Source: Roseateles koreensis
GTDB taxonomy: Bacteria; Pseudomonadota; Gammaproteobacteria; Burkholderiales; Burkholderiaceae_C
Length of the DNA: 64,000 nt
Direction of reading: 5' to 3'
Assembly (NCBI RefSeq): GCF_028595305.1
Contig: NZ_JAQQXS010000001.1
Coordinates: 310,001 to 374,000, forward strand
In this document: piece after piece, positions 46,811 to 56,741 of the stretch
Layout: the number at the start of each line of letters is the position of its first letter
Position numbering within the stretch: position 1 is the first letter of the stretch
The notes under the pieces: model-generated
Databases searched by the model: none
Told to the model about the DNA's origin: nothing
The model's input: only the letters and a program-made list of their open reading frames with translations
Position numbers and translations under genes: made by a program

Positions 46811-49156
46811 ATGGATGGGGCGGCGATGAGGGGGCAGTGGTGGCTTTGGCGAGCAGACCTGACAAGGCTGGTCCGGTGGATTGCGCGCGGCCGGCCAGTA
46901 CGTTTGGCCTCGTCGTTAGGTATGGCGCTACTCATGGGTTTGGGCCTGTCCGCCTGCAATAACAGCCCGTATCCCTTGGGTGCCGAGAAAGAGAACACCT
47001 TGTTCATGGCATTTCAGGAGCGGTCGCCGCGCTACCTGGACCCGACCGCCTCCTACACCGCGCCGGAGTCGGTCTACGCCTACCAAATTTACGAGCCGCC
47101 CTACGGTTACCACTACCTCAAACGGCCCTATGAGTTGATTCCGCGCGCGGCGCAAGCGGTTGTGAGGCCGTATTACCTCGACGCTCAAGGCCATCGCCTG
47201 GCTGATGACGCACCTGACAATCAGGTGGCGCAAAGTGTCTATGAGTTGAAGATTCGGCCCGGCTTGAAGTACGCGCCGCACCCCGCTTTTGCCCGAGATG
47301 CCGGTGGCCGTTTGCGTTACCACGCGATGACGCGGGCTGAGCTGGGCGACAAACGCTCACCCTGGGAGTTTGCCGAACTGGGCAGCCGCGAGTTGGTGGC
47401 AGAGGACTTTGTCTACGCCGTCAAACGCCACGCCTCCCCGCGGGTCGAGGCACCAGTATTTGGTTTGTTTTCTGAACATGTGGTGGGCCTGAAAGCCTAC
47501 GCTGAACTGATTCGCACCGAAAACGCGAAGCTGCTGAAAGGCCTGCCCGAGAGCGCACCCGACAAGCCGTTTCTTGACTTCAGACGCTGGCCGCTGGAAG
47601 GGGCGCAGGCGGTCGATAAAACCACCTTGCGCATCCTCATCAAGGGTAAATATCCGCAGTGGAAGTACTGGCTGGCCAGTACCTTTCTTGCGCCTGTGCC
47701 CTGGGAGGTGGATGCCTTCTATGCGCAGCCCGGCATGAATGAGCGGGGCTTGTCTTGGAACCAATGGCCCGTGGGCACCGGCCCCTACATGATGACGGAG
47801 TACAGCCAAGACCGGCGCCATGTGATGAGCCGCAACCCCAACTACCGTGTGGACACCTATCCCTGCGAGGGCTCGCCGGGTGATGCCGAGGCAGGGCGCT
47901 TGGCTGATTGCGGCAAGCGCTTGCCCTTCATCGACAAGATCGTTGCCACCTCGGTCAAAGAAATCGTGCCCATCAAAGAGTTGTTCAAACAGGGCTACCT
48001 CGACCTGCCAGAAATGGACCGGGCGGACTGGGGCGTCGACTTCATGGTCGACAAAACCGACTCCGACGACGTGGCCCAGCGCTTTGATGAGCGGGGCTAC
48101 AAGTTTCCGCTGACCGTGGACATCACCAATTGGTACCTGGGCTTCAATATGCTGGACCCGGTGGTTGGGCAGGGCGATACGCCTGAGCGGGACCGCCGCA
48201 ACCGAAAACTGCGCCAGGCCCTGTCCATTGCGATTGATTGGGAGGAGGGGTATGGCCGCATCTTCCGCAGCCGGGGCGGGGTGGCCGCACACGGGCCGAT
48301 TCCCCCGGGGGTGTTTGGCTCGCATGAAGCTCAGTTGGGGCAGGCTGGTCAAGTGCTGGCGCACAACCCGGTGACGCACAAACTGGTCAACGGCAGGGTG
48401 GAGCGGCGTTCCATTGATGAAGCCCGCGCCTTGATGGCCGAGGCCGGTTACCCCGATGGGCGAGATGTGAGTACCGGCCAGCCGCTGGTGTTGAACTACG
48501 ACTACATGCGCGTGGTGACGCCCGAAGTCAAAGCGCAAAACGATTGGATGATCAAACAGTTCGCCAAATTGGGTGTCCAGTTGGAGGTGCGCGCGACCGA
48601 CTACAACCAGTTCCAGGACAAGGTCATGAAGGGCAAGCACCAGGTGTTCTGGTGGGGTTGGTTTGCCGACTATCCGGATGCTGAGAATTTCTACTTCCTG
48701 CTTTACGGGCCCAACGCGAAGTCAAAGCATGAGGGGGAGAACACCAGTAACTATGAGAACCCGGCATTCGACCGCCTGTTTCGCCAACTGCAGACCCTGG
48801 AAGATGGCCCCGAGAAGCAGCAGGTGATGGACGCCATGCTGAAACTGGTGCGTGAGGACGCGCCCTGGGCCTTTGGCTACTGGTCGTACTCAGGCTCGGC
48901 GTTCCAGAGCTGGCTCTACAACGGCAAGCCCGGCGTGGTGGTGCGGGATGCGACCCGCTACCTGCGGCTGGACACGGCACAACGCAGCGCGAAGATTGCA
49001 CAGTGGAATCATCCGGTGTGGTGGCCTTTGGGTGTCTTGCTGGTCGGGTGCGGCTTGATTTTCTGGCGTACACGCCGGAGTTTCATGCTGCGAGAGCAGG
49101 CGGCTGCGCCGGGCTATGGCGCACCAGCGTCGGGTGAGCAAGTTGGGAGCGCGTGA
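46811..49156 (+). CDS. Oligopeptide ABC transporter substrate-binding lipoprotein with C-terminal membrane helix
   Basis: A 781-residue periplasmic binding protein of the SBP_bac_5 family. A basic/Trp-rich leader leads to the lipobox GLSAC; then LDPTASYTAPESVYAYQIYEPP, KLRQALSIAIDWEEGY, and VFWWGWFADYPDAENFYFLLYG mark the peptide/nickel-binding family. It is longer than usual (about 500-600) and ends in a membrane helix (HPVWWPLGVLLVGCGLIFW) and a short cytoplasmic tail, so it is tethered at both ends. AGGGG before the ATG at 46811 favours that start; others within 30 bases are possible. Its stop is directly joined to the next start. Confidence 0.88.
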   Translation: MDGAAMRGQWWLWRADLTRLVRWIARGRPVRLASSLGMALLMGLGLSACNNSPYPLGAEKENTLFMAFQERSPRYLDPTASYTAPESVYAYQIYEPPYGYHYLKRPYELIPRAAQAVVRPYYLDAQGHRLADDAPDNQVAQSVYELKIRPGLKYAPHPAFARDAGGRLRYHAMTRAELGDKRSPWEFAELGSRELVAEDFVYAVKRHASPRVEAPVFGLFSEHVVGLKAYAELIRTENAKLLKGLPESAPDKPFLDFRRWPLEGAQAVDKTTLRILIKGKYPQWKYWLASTFLAPVPWEVDAFYAQPGMNERGLSWNQWPVGTGPYMMTEYSQDRRHVMSRNPNYRVDTYPCEGSPGDAEAGRLADCGKRLPFIDKIVATSVKEIVPIKELFKQGYLDLPEMDRADWGVDFMVDKTDSDDVAQRFDERGYKFPLTVDITNWYLGFNMLDPVVGQGDTPERDRRNRKLRQALSIAIDWEEGYGRIFRSRGGVAAHGPIPPGVFGSHEAQLGQAGQVLAHNPVTHKLVNGRVERRSIDEARALMAEAGYPDGRDVSTGQPLVLNYDYMRVVTPEVKAQNDWMIKQFAKLGVQLEVRATDYNQFQDKVMKGKHQVFWWGWFADYPDAENFYFLLYGPNAKSKHEGENTSNYENPAFDRLFRQLQTLEDGPEKQQVMDAMLKLVREDAPWAFGYWSYSGSAFQSWLYNGKPGVVVRDATRYLRLDTAQRSAKIAQWNHPVWWPLGVLLVGCGLIFWRTRRSFMLREQAAAPGYGAPASGEQVGSA

Positions 49157-50140
49157 ATGTTGCTGTATCTCCTGAAACGTCTGGGCTATGGGGTGTTGGT
49201 GCTGATTGGCATCAACCTGCTGACCTTCTTTTTGTTTTTTTCGGTCAACACTCCCGACGACATGGCCCGTCTGAACATCGGCGGCAAGCGCGTGACGCAG
49301 GTGCAGATTGACAAGTGGAAGACCGAGCGCGGCTATGACAAGCCGCTGGTTTGGGACGCCGCGCAGAGTGGGCCCCAAAAGCTCACTCACACGATTTTGT
49401 GGGAGCGGTCCGCGTCTTTGATGCTGGGTGACTTTGGTCGCTCGGATGCACGCCAGGCGGTGGATATCGGGCATGAAATCAAGACGCGCATGGGTGTCAG
49501 CCTCCAACTGGCGGTGCCCTTGTTTGCCTTGCAGGTGATGGTCAGTGTTGCCTTCGCGTTACTGTTGGTCTTTTTTCGGCATACGGCGCTGGACTTCTGG
49601 GGTGTGGTGCTGTGCGTGTTGATGCTTTCTATCTCCAGCCTGTTCTACATCATCGTGGGCCAGTATTTCTTTTCGCGCGTGTTGCGCCTGGTGCCCATCA
49701 ACGGCTATGCGCCCGGCCTGGATGCGATCAAATTTCTGGCCTTGCCGATTCTGTTGTCTTTGCTTTCACGCCTGGGCAGTGAGGCGCGCCTGTATCGCGC
49801 CATGTTCCTGGAAGAGGCCTCCAAGGACTATGTGCGTACCGCCCGCGCCAAGGGCATGAGCGAGCAGGTGGTGTTGTTTCGCCATGTGCTGCGCAATGCC
49901 TTGATCCCTATCATCACCAGCGCGGGGAGCTATTTGCCGTATGTGTTTTTGGGGAGCTTGGTGTTCGAGAGCTTCTTCGGGATTCCGGGCCTGGGGGCAT
50001 TCATCATCGAGGCGATCTCGGGGCAAGACTTTGCCATCGTGCGTAGCATGGTGTTTGTGGGGGCTGTGCTTTACATCGCCAGCAATGCCCTGATCGATGT
50101 TGCCTATACCTGGGCTGACCCCCGCGTTCGACTGGGCTGA
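49157..50140 (+). CDS. Oligopeptide ABC transporter permease 1 (OppB-like)
   Basis: A 327-residue inner-membrane permease with six helices and the BPD_transp_1 motif in EEASKDYVRTARAKGMSEQ near residue 220 (the EAA loop that contacts the ATPase). Its first base follows the binding-protein stop with no gap. It pairs with the next gene to form the channel. Confidence 0.93.
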   Translation: MLLYLLKRLGYGVLVLIGINLLTFFLFFSVNTPDDMARLNIGGKRVTQVQIDKWKTERGYDKPLVWDAAQSGPQKLTHTILWERSASLMLGDFGRSDARQAVDIGHEIKTRMGVSLQLAVPLFALQVMVSVAFALLLVFFRHTALDFWGVVLCVLMLSISSLFYIIVGQYFFSRVLRLVPINGYAPGLDAIKFLALPILLSLLSRLGSEARLYRAMFLEEASKDYVRTARAKGMSEQVVLFRHVLRNALIPIITSAGSYLPYVFLGSLVFESFFGIPGLGAFIIEAISGQDFAIVRSMVFVGAVLYIASNALIDVAYTWADPRVRLG

Positions 50141-50143
50141 GCC

Positions 50144-51616
50144 GTGGACTTCAAATTTGTTCTTCTATGGACCGACGCGGCCCTGTGGGCCCTGGCGGTG
50201 TCCTTGCTGGCGTACGCGTGGCGGGTGCGAGGGCAGGCCAGCCTGCGGGCAAACTGGCTGCGGGTGCTGCGGGACCCGGTGGCGGCCAGCGCAGGCCTGT
50301 TGTTGGGTTTGTTTTTTCTGTTGACCCTGGCGGACAGCGTGCATTTCCGCCTGGCGCTGCCATCAGGTGACGGGCCGCGACACTACGACACCCAAACCCA
50401 CTCGTTGCTGGACGCGCTGTTGCGGCGCCAGATTGCCATGCGTGAGACCAGCTACTCGGCGCCGTTGGCGTATCGGGCCTTCAACAAGGGGGCGGCGGTG
50501 GGGGATGCCACCGCTGCACAGCCGGTGGTGGACGGGCAAACGCCCCCTCATCATGACCGCCCCCGTTTGCAGTTTGGCGGTGCGCACCTGGAGGACCCTG
50601 TTCAACAGTGGGCGCCCGATGTCGGTCGGCGAGTGGCCTGTGGCATGGCGGCTGGCTTGAGCGTCACCTTGCTGTTGAGTGCCGGCGTGGCCTTGGGCCT
50701 GTCGAAAACGCATGGCGGTGTGAACCGCGCGTGGCTTGCCTTGGTGGCCGACCGCACCCACTACCCTTGGCGGGCCCTGCTGGGCACCGTTGGCATCGTG
50801 GCCTTGTGTGTTGGGGTTGTGGTGGCCTTGATGTCGAATTACCACGTCTTTGGCACCGATCAAACCGGCAACGACGTGTTCTATCAGGCCCTGAAAAGTA
50901 TTCGCACAGCCTTTGTGATCGGCGCGCTGTCGACCCTCGCGACTTTGCCCCTGGCGCTGGGCTTGGGCGTGCTGGCGGGGTATTACAAAGGGTGGGTCGA
51001 TGAGGTGATCCAGTACATCTACACCTTGCTCACTTCCGTTCCCAATGTCTTGCTCATCGCCGCCTGTGTCTTGATGGTTCAGGTCTTTCTGGATACCCAC
51101 CCGGATGCGTTTGAAACAGGTGCCGAGCGGGCTGATTTGAAGATGTTTCTGCTCTGCCTCATTCTTGGCTTGACTGGCTGGGCAGGGCTGTGCCGCCTGG
51201 TACGCGGTGAAACGCTTAAATTGCGTGAGCTGGATTATGTGCAGGCCGCCACCGCTTTTGGCGTGAGCGATGTCCGCGTCATGCTGCGGCATATCGTGCC
51301 CAATTTGATGCACCTGGTGTTGATCACGGTCGTACTGAGTTTTTCGGAGTTGATCTTGTACGAGGCGGTCTTGACCTATGTGGGCGTGGGCGTAGACCCC
51401 AGCATGAACAGCTTTGGCGGCATGATCAATCTGGCTCGCTCGGAGATGTCCCGAGACCCGGTCGTGTGGTGGAGCTTTGCTGCGGCATTTGGGGTCATGG
51501 TGACTCTGGTTTTGGCCGCGAACTTGTTTGCCGATGGTGTGCGCGATGCCTTCGATCCACGCGCCCGCCAGACCCGGTTGCGTGTGCAGCCCCCGTCTCG
51601 CAAGGCTGAGGGCTGA
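50144..51616 (+). CDS. Oligopeptide ABC transporter permease 2 (OppC-like, extended)
   Basis: A 490-residue permease, well beyond the usual 300. The extra length is N-terminal: after the first helix (AGLLLGLFFLLTLADSV) comes a periplasmic segment of about 100 residues, then a second helix and the normal OppC core with RGETLKLRELDYVQAATAFG near residue 360 (EAA loop) and helices around it. The start is a GTG three bases after the previous stop. It may contact the tethered binding protein through the added domain. Confidence 0.9.
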   Translation: MDFKFVLLWTDAALWALAVSLLAYAWRVRGQASLRANWLRVLRDPVAASAGLLLGLFFLLTLADSVHFRLALPSGDGPRHYDTQTHSLLDALLRRQIAMRETSYSAPLAYRAFNKGAAVGDATAAQPVVDGQTPPHHDRPRLQFGGAHLEDPVQQWAPDVGRRVACGMAAGLSVTLLLSAGVALGLSKTHGGVNRAWLALVADRTHYPWRALLGTVGIVALCVGVVVALMSNYHVFGTDQTGNDVFYQALKSIRTAFVIGALSTLATLPLALGLGVLAGYYKGWVDEVIQYIYTLLTSVPNVLLIAACVLMVQVFLDTHPDAFETGAERADLKMFLLCLILGLTGWAGLCRLVRGETLKLRELDYVQAATAFGVSDVRVMLRHIVPNLMHLVLITVVLSFSELILYEAVLTYVGVGVDPSMNSFGGMINLARSEMSRDPVVWWSFAAAFGVMVTLVLAANLFADGVRDAFDPRARQTRLRVQPPSRKAEG

Positions 51617-51619
51617 GTC

Positions 51620-53476
51620 ATGTTGAAGATTGAAGACCTCAAGGTCACCCTCGACGCGGAAGTGGGTCTGGTGCGCGCCATCGATGGCATGCGTCTGACC
51701 TTGCGGCGCGGCCAGACCTTCGCCCTCGTGGGTGAATCTGGCTGCGGCAAAAGCATGACAGCCCTGGCCCTGATGCGCTTGCTGCCCGAAGGCGGCCGCA
51801 TCGATGGCGGGCGCCTGCTCCTGGACGAGCAAGACGTTTTTGCCTTGCCCGAGGCCCAAATGCGCGCTGTGCGGGGCGGGCGCATCGGCATGATTTTTCA
51901 GGAGCCTTCGACCAGCCTGAATCCCGTCATGCGGATCGGTGAGCAGATGGTTGAGGCCATTGAGGCGCACACGCCTCTGCGGGGCGCCGCAGCAAAGGCA
52001 AAAGCCATTGAATGGCTCGATCGGGTCGGCATCCCTGAGCCGGCGCGCCGCATCGACGACTACCCCTTTCGCATGAGTGGCGGGCAAAAGCAGCGCGTGA
52101 TGATCGCCATGACACTTGCTGCTGAGCCTGACTACTTGATTGCGGACGAACCCACCACGGCGCTGGACGTCACCGTGCAAGCACAAATTCTCGATCTGCT
52201 GCGCGACCTGCAACGCGAGCGCGCGCTGGGCGTGCTCTTGATCACCCATGACTTGGCGGTGGTCTCCAGGATGGCGCACCAAGTGGCCTTGATGTATGCC
52301 GGGCAAATCATCGAGTTGGCCCCTGCCGACACCTTTTTTGCCGCCCCCCGCCACCCCTATGCCCGTTTGTTGCTGCAAGCGCTGCCCGATGCCGCAAAGC
52401 GGGGCGAACCCCTGGCCGCCATCGCCGGCACCGTGCCGCCGCTGTGGACGCATTTCAAGGGCTGCCGTTTTGCGCCGCGCTGCGATCGTGCTTGGGCGCC
52501 CTGCCAGCAGGTGTTGCCGGCGCTGGGGCCGGTTGGCCCGGCCCACGAGGTACGGTGCTTGCTATACACCCATGCTGAGGGGGCATCGCAAGTTTTCTCC
52601 CCGAGTTTGCCCGCCGTGCCTCGGGTTGCAGCATCGGGTAACGGAGCCTCAACAACGGCGCAGCCATTGCTTGACGTGCGCAATTTGCGGGTGCGATTTC
52701 CACTCCAACGCTCTTGGCGTGGCAACGGCCCCCGGTATTTCAATGCCGTTGATGACGTGAGTTATGTCATCCGCCCGGGTAGAACCTTGGCCCTGGTGGG
52801 TGAATCAGGTTGTGGCAAGACCACCTCGGGCAAGGCAATTGTGCAATTGCTCAGGCGCTCCGCTCAGATTGAGGGGCAAGCACTTCTAGACGGGCAAGAC
52901 TTGTTCACCCTGAACGGTACTGCCCTGGTGCAGGCGAGGCGGGCTGTGCAGATTGTGTTTCAAGACCCGTTTGCGTCCTTGAACCCCCGTATGCGCGTCA
53001 GCGAGGTGCTCGAGGAGGGCATGCTGGCTTTGCGGCCTGAACTGGATGCCTCCAAACGCCGCGCAAATTTGGAGTTATTGATCGACCAGGTTGGCCTCCG
53101 CCGTGATTGCCTCACGCGCTGGCCGCATGAGTTTTCAGGTGGGCAACGCCAGCGTTTGGCCATTGCTCGAGCCCTTGCGGTGGAGCCTCGTTTGATTGTT
53201 TGCGACGAACCCACGTCTGCGCTCGACGTTTCTGTGCAGGCGCAAATTCTCAATCTGTTGCGCCAGTTGCAGCGTGAGCGGGGCCTGGCGTTTTTGTTCA
53301 TTACGCACAACATTGGGGTGGTGGAGTACGTGGCCGACGATGTTGCCGTGATGCAGCGTGGCCGTATTGTTGAAGCGGGCTCCTGCGAGGCCGTGCTGGG
53401 CGCCCCCCAACAGGCCTACACCCAGACCTTGCTGGCGGCAGTTCCACGACTTGTTGCTGGTATCCAGTCGGTGTGA
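51620..53476 (+). CDS. Oligopeptide ABC transporter ATPase, two fused domains
   Basis: A 618-residue protein with two ABC domains in one chain, like YejF. First: Walker A GESGCGKS at 38-45, signature SGGQKQR, Walker B YLIADEPTTALDV, and a C-terminal Cys-containing FKGCRFAPRCDRAW typical of OppD. Second (from about residue 350): GESGCGKT, SGGQRQR, LIVCDEPTSALDV. Fused ATPase, paired permeases and binding protein resemble the Yej system, which imports peptides including microcin C. Only three bases separate it from the permease. Ends before the hairpin at 53610. Confidence 0.95.
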   Translation: MLKIEDLKVTLDAEVGLVRAIDGMRLTLRRGQTFALVGESGCGKSMTALALMRLLPEGGRIDGGRLLLDEQDVFALPEAQMRAVRGGRIGMIFQEPSTSLNPVMRIGEQMVEAIEAHTPLRGAAAKAKAIEWLDRVGIPEPARRIDDYPFRMSGGQKQRVMIAMTLAAEPDYLIADEPTTALDVTVQAQILDLLRDLQRERALGVLLITHDLAVVSRMAHQVALMYAGQIIELAPADTFFAAPRHPYARLLLQALPDAAKRGEPLAAIAGTVPPLWTHFKGCRFAPRCDRAWAPCQQVLPALGPVGPAHEVRCLLYTHAEGASQVFSPSLPAVPRVAASGNGASTTAQPLLDVRNLRVRFPLQRSWRGNGPRYFNAVDDVSYVIRPGRTLALVGESGCGKTTSGKAIVQLLRRSAQIEGQALLDGQDLFTLNGTALVQARRAVQIVFQDPFASLNPRMRVSEVLEEGMLALRPELDASKRRANLELLIDQVGLRRDCLTRWPHEFSGGQRQRLAIARALAVEPRLIVCDEPTSALDVSVQAQILNLLRQLQRERGLAFLFITHNIGVVEYVADDVAVMQRGRIVEAGSCEAVLGAPQQAYTQTLLAAVPRLVAGIQSV

Positions 53477-53833
53477 AGGTCCTTGTTGCGGAATGTAAAC
53501 GGGAGTTTTGTTGCCTCAAGGCGACAAGTTACGAGCTATTTACCAACCGTTAACGACCCTGAAATGCAGGGGGCAGGGCCTGGGAAAGGGCCTTCCTTAA
53601 GGTCACCACCAAGGGGTTTACCCTTGTTTTACGTGTCCTGTGAGTGCGCTACTCCGAAATTTGGGATTTTTGCCAATTGAGTCGTGAGGAGTTTCCCTAA
53701 CGGATTACTTGTTGGGGCTCATCCACCATAGCGCTCAGGCTCTGGATTGAACCGTCAAGATCTACCGATCTTGATGAAGTTTTTTTGCGGGCTCAGTGTG
53801 TCAATCGACAGCAAATTTCCCTTAGGAGTATTC
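53477..53833. other. Intergenic region before the TonB-dependent receptor
   Basis: About 360 bases with the terminator of the ABC operon at 53610-53630, two short inverted repeats (for example GATC-type text near 53758-53775) and the ribosome site AGGAG of the receptor at 53824-53828. No gene was recognised. Confidence 0.5.
53610..53630 (+). terminator. Probable terminator of the ABC operon
   Basis: CAAGGG and CCCTTG form a six-base stem with a five-base loop, followed by TTTT, 134 bases after the ATPase stop. Short but correctly built. Confidence 0.55.
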
Positions 53834-56695
53834 ATGTTCAAAAAAACCCCGGTAGTCGCAGGCGTCTTGCTTGCACTGAGTGGTGTCACAACGTTGGTCT
53901 CGGCTCAAACGACTCTGGAACGGGTTGAGGTCACGGGCTCTTCCGTCAAACGCATTGAGTCTGAAACGGCTTTGCCGATCACGGTGCTCAAGAAGAGTGA
54001 CATTGCGCGCACTGGCGCGACCAACGTGACCGATCTGCTGCAAAAGCTGCCAGCTATGCAGAATTCGACCAATGAAGGCAGTGCAGTCGGTGGCGAGACT
54101 TTCGGCTTCGCCGGCATCTCTATCCACAACATCGGTGAAACCCGGACGTTGGTGCTGCTGAACGGTCACCGCATTTCGAAGTTCGGTGGTCAAACCGTTA
54201 CCGGTAGCCTGAACGCGATTGACTTGAATACGCTGCCGATTTCTGCGATCGAGCGCGTGGAAATTCTGACCGACGGCGCCTCGGCGTTGTACGGTGCTGA
54301 CGCCGTTGCCGGCGTGGTCAACTTCATTACCGTGAGGAATTCGACCGAAGGCACGATCAATGCTGGCGTTTCGTTGCCGACCCATGCCGGCGCAGAAGAA
54401 AAGCGCATCAGCCTGACCAAGGGCTTTGGCAATTTCGAGGCAGACGGCTTCAATGTCAATGTGGCACTGAGTTACGACAAGCGCGGTACCTTGGCTGCGA
54501 CGCAGCGCGATTTCGCGAAAACCGGTCTGGTGACGCATACAGACTCCGACGGAATTCTCCTCGGTGTTCCTACGGCCAACGCGACATCTAAGCGGTCGGT
54601 GCCGGCGAACTTGAATTTGTACGATGCGGATGGCAATCAACTGACGCGTATCAACCCGACCTTGGCTGCTACCGGCGCGTGCCCAGCCTACCATGTGAAG
54701 TCGGGCAATTCTTGCCGTTATGATTTCACCAGCCAGTTGGAAATTTACCCTGATCGGGAGCGTACCAACGGCTATGTGACCTTCGACAAGAAACTTGGCG
54801 ACGATATCAAGTGGTCGACAGAGTTGCTGGTCAGCCATACAAAGAGCACCTCGCGCATTGCCCCCCCTCCTGGTGAATTGCCGGTTCAAGTGGGTTCAGC
54901 GGCATACAACACCGCGATTGCATTGGCAGCATCAAAGGGCTACTTCCCCATCGGTACCGCGGGTGTGGATGCTGCGCATGCATTCGACCCGACGACTATG
55001 GATGCCAACCTTCGCTTCACAGAGTTGGGCAAGCGGACCAACGTCAATGAAATCGACCTGACTCACTTTGTAACGGGTGTGGAAGGCAGCTTCTCGGGAT
55101 GGGACTACAGCACGTCGTTCACCCATTCTGAAAACACGGTGAAAGATACCTTCGGCGGCGGCTATGCCAGCGTGAGCGGCGTTGCTGCGGCGACCTTCAC
55201 CGAGTTCAATCCCTTCTTGCCGTTTGGTGCCCAGAGTGCCGCAGGTCAGAAGGCCATTGACGGCGCGAAGCTGAGTGGCTACTGGAATGGTGGCAAGTCC
55301 ACACTGCAATCGCTCAACGGACAGGCTTCCCATGATCTGGGTAAGTTGGACGGCGGCACCATGCAGATCGGCCTGGGCTTTTCTTTGCAGCGTGAAAAGC
55401 TGGACTCTCGCCCCGGTGATGTCCTGGCCGGCCGTGTGACTTACAAGACCGACGCCAACAACCAGCCTTGCGCGGCCAGCGGCTTGCCTTGCGTGGGCAC
55501 GGCGATTGACCAGCGTTTTGGCGACTCTGGCATTACGCCGGCATACAACGCAACGCGCGATACCCAAGGTGTGTTCTCCGAATTGGTGATGCCCTTCACC
55601 AAGTCCTTGGAAGTGACTGCCTCGGGTCGGTTCGATCACACCAGTGACTTTGGCAATACCACCAATGGCAAGCTGGCGGTGCGTTATCAGCCGGTCAAGG
55701 AATTGCTGGTGCGTGGTTCGGTTGGTACCGGCTATCTGGCACCATCCATTGCTCAAGTTAATGCGCCCAAGCAAAACTACGGCGTGACGGCAGGAGCATA
55801 TTCGTGCACGGATGGTTCTGCTGCAGCGACCGCGCTGCAAGCTTTGGCAACAGCCAAGGGCCTGCTGTGCGACGACGGCGCGCAGTTCCAGCAGTACGCA
55901 ATGGGTTACAAGAACCTGAAGCCGGAAACGTCACATCAATTCACCTTTGGTGCATTGTGGGAGCCGACTGCCGACTACTCGTTCGGTGCTGACTATTGGG
56001 CTGTGTACATCAGCGACTCGATTGGCTCGAAGACAGAGCAGGTTGTGTTTGCGGACCCTAACAAGTACGCGAGCAATTTCACGGACTTCGTGGATCCGCT
56101 GACTGGCAAGAAGTTGCTGGCCGTTATTTTCCCGAATGAAAATCTGGGTAAATCCATCACTTCGGGTATTGACTTCAGCCTGCGCGGCCGTTTCAAGCTC
56201 GCGGGTGGCAAGTTGACCTCCAACCTGAACGCGACCTATCTGCTGGTCTCCAAGGCTCAACAAGAGGTCGGCGGCGCTTATCTGTCGGACATCGAGAACA
56301 AGGATCAGACGGGTTCGGTCTCCTTCCGTTGGCAAGGCCGATGGATCAATACCTTCGACTTGGGTGATTGGAGCAATACGGCGACTGTCAACTTCAAATC
56401 GGGTTACAACGACTCGGCAGTCGATGCGGCCGTGAAGTCCGGTCCAAACATCGGTACGACCCGTTCTGGCTATCGCCAGCCGGTGCCATGGTTCTACACT
56501 TTGGACCTGACATCGACCTACGCCGTGAACAAGTCGTTCTCCTTGACTGGTGGCGTGCTGAACCTGTTCGATCGCAACCCACCGTTTGTGTTCAGCCAGG
56601 CTGGAACCAGCCGTGGCCAGGAAGTGGGTTGGGATGGTCGCTACTACGACCCCCGCGGCCGTACGATTTTCGCAAACGCATCCTACAAGTTCTGA
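53834..56695 (+). CDS. Large TonB-dependent receptor
   Basis: A 953-residue outer-membrane receptor. Signal peptide (residues 1-25), TonB box-like LERVEVTGS, plug domain (LPITVLKKSDIARTG, TRTLVLLNGHRISKFGG, RVEILTDGASALYGADAVAGV), then a long barrel ending FANASYKF. This is the Oar/CirA-like class with the RVEIL-DGASA-YG plug text, found for peptides, carbohydrates or aromatic compounds rather than siderophores. No Fur box is seen. AGGAG precedes the ATG at 53834. It lies between the peptide transporter and the tonB-exbBD genes, suggesting it feeds that transporter; this is inference. Confidence 0.92.
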   Translation: MFKKTPVVAGVLLALSGVTTLVSAQTTLERVEVTGSSVKRIESETALPITVLKKSDIARTGATNVTDLLQKLPAMQNSTNEGSAVGGETFGFAGISIHNIGETRTLVLLNGHRISKFGGQTVTGSLNAIDLNTLPISAIERVEILTDGASALYGADAVAGVVNFITVRNSTEGTINAGVSLPTHAGAEEKRISLTKGFGNFEADGFNVNVALSYDKRGTLAATQRDFAKTGLVTHTDSDGILLGVPTANATSKRSVPANLNLYDADGNQLTRINPTLAATGACPAYHVKSGNSCRYDFTSQLEIYPDRERTNGYVTFDKKLGDDIKWSTELLVSHTKSTSRIAPPPGELPVQVGSAAYNTAIALAASKGYFPIGTAGVDAAHAFDPTTMDANLRFTELGKRTNVNEIDLTHFVTGVEGSFSGWDYSTSFTHSENTVKDTFGGGYASVSGVAAATFTEFNPFLPFGAQSAAGQKAIDGAKLSGYWNGGKSTLQSLNGQASHDLGKLDGGTMQIGLGFSLQREKLDSRPGDVLAGRVTYKTDANNQPCAASGLPCVGTAIDQRFGDSGITPAYNATRDTQGVFSELVMPFTKSLEVTASGRFDHTSDFGNTTNGKLAVRYQPVKELLVRGSVGTGYLAPSIAQVNAPKQNYGVTAGAYSCTDGSAAATALQALATAKGLLCDDGAQFQQYAMGYKNLKPETSHQFTFGALWEPTADYSFGADYWAVYISDSIGSKTEQVVFADPNKYASNFTDFVDPLTGKKLLAVIFPNENLGKSITSGIDFSLRGRFKLAGGKLTSNLNATYLLVSKAQQEVGGAYLSDIENKDQTGSVSFRWQGRWINTFDLGDWSNTATVNFKSGYNDSAVDAAVKSGPNIGTTRSGYRQPVPWFYTLDLTSTYAVNKSFSLTGGVLNLFDRNPPFVFSQAGTSRGQEVGWDGRYYDPRGRTIFANASYKF

Positions 56696-56714
56696 TCGTC
56701 AAGCTTGATTGGAC

Positions 56715-56741
56715 AAAAAGACCGCCTGGGGCGGTCTTTTT
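56715..56741 (+). terminator. Intrinsic terminator after the receptor
   Basis: AAAAAGACCGC and GCGGTCTTTTT form an 11-base stem with a 5-base loop and a long T run, 19 bases after the receptor stop. Confidence 0.92.

Noticed and set aside
50363-52546. A 727-codon open frame on the minus strand across the permease and ATPase genes
   Set aside because: It lies antisense to two clearly recognised genes with Walker and EAA motifs; high GC content produces such long mirror frames.
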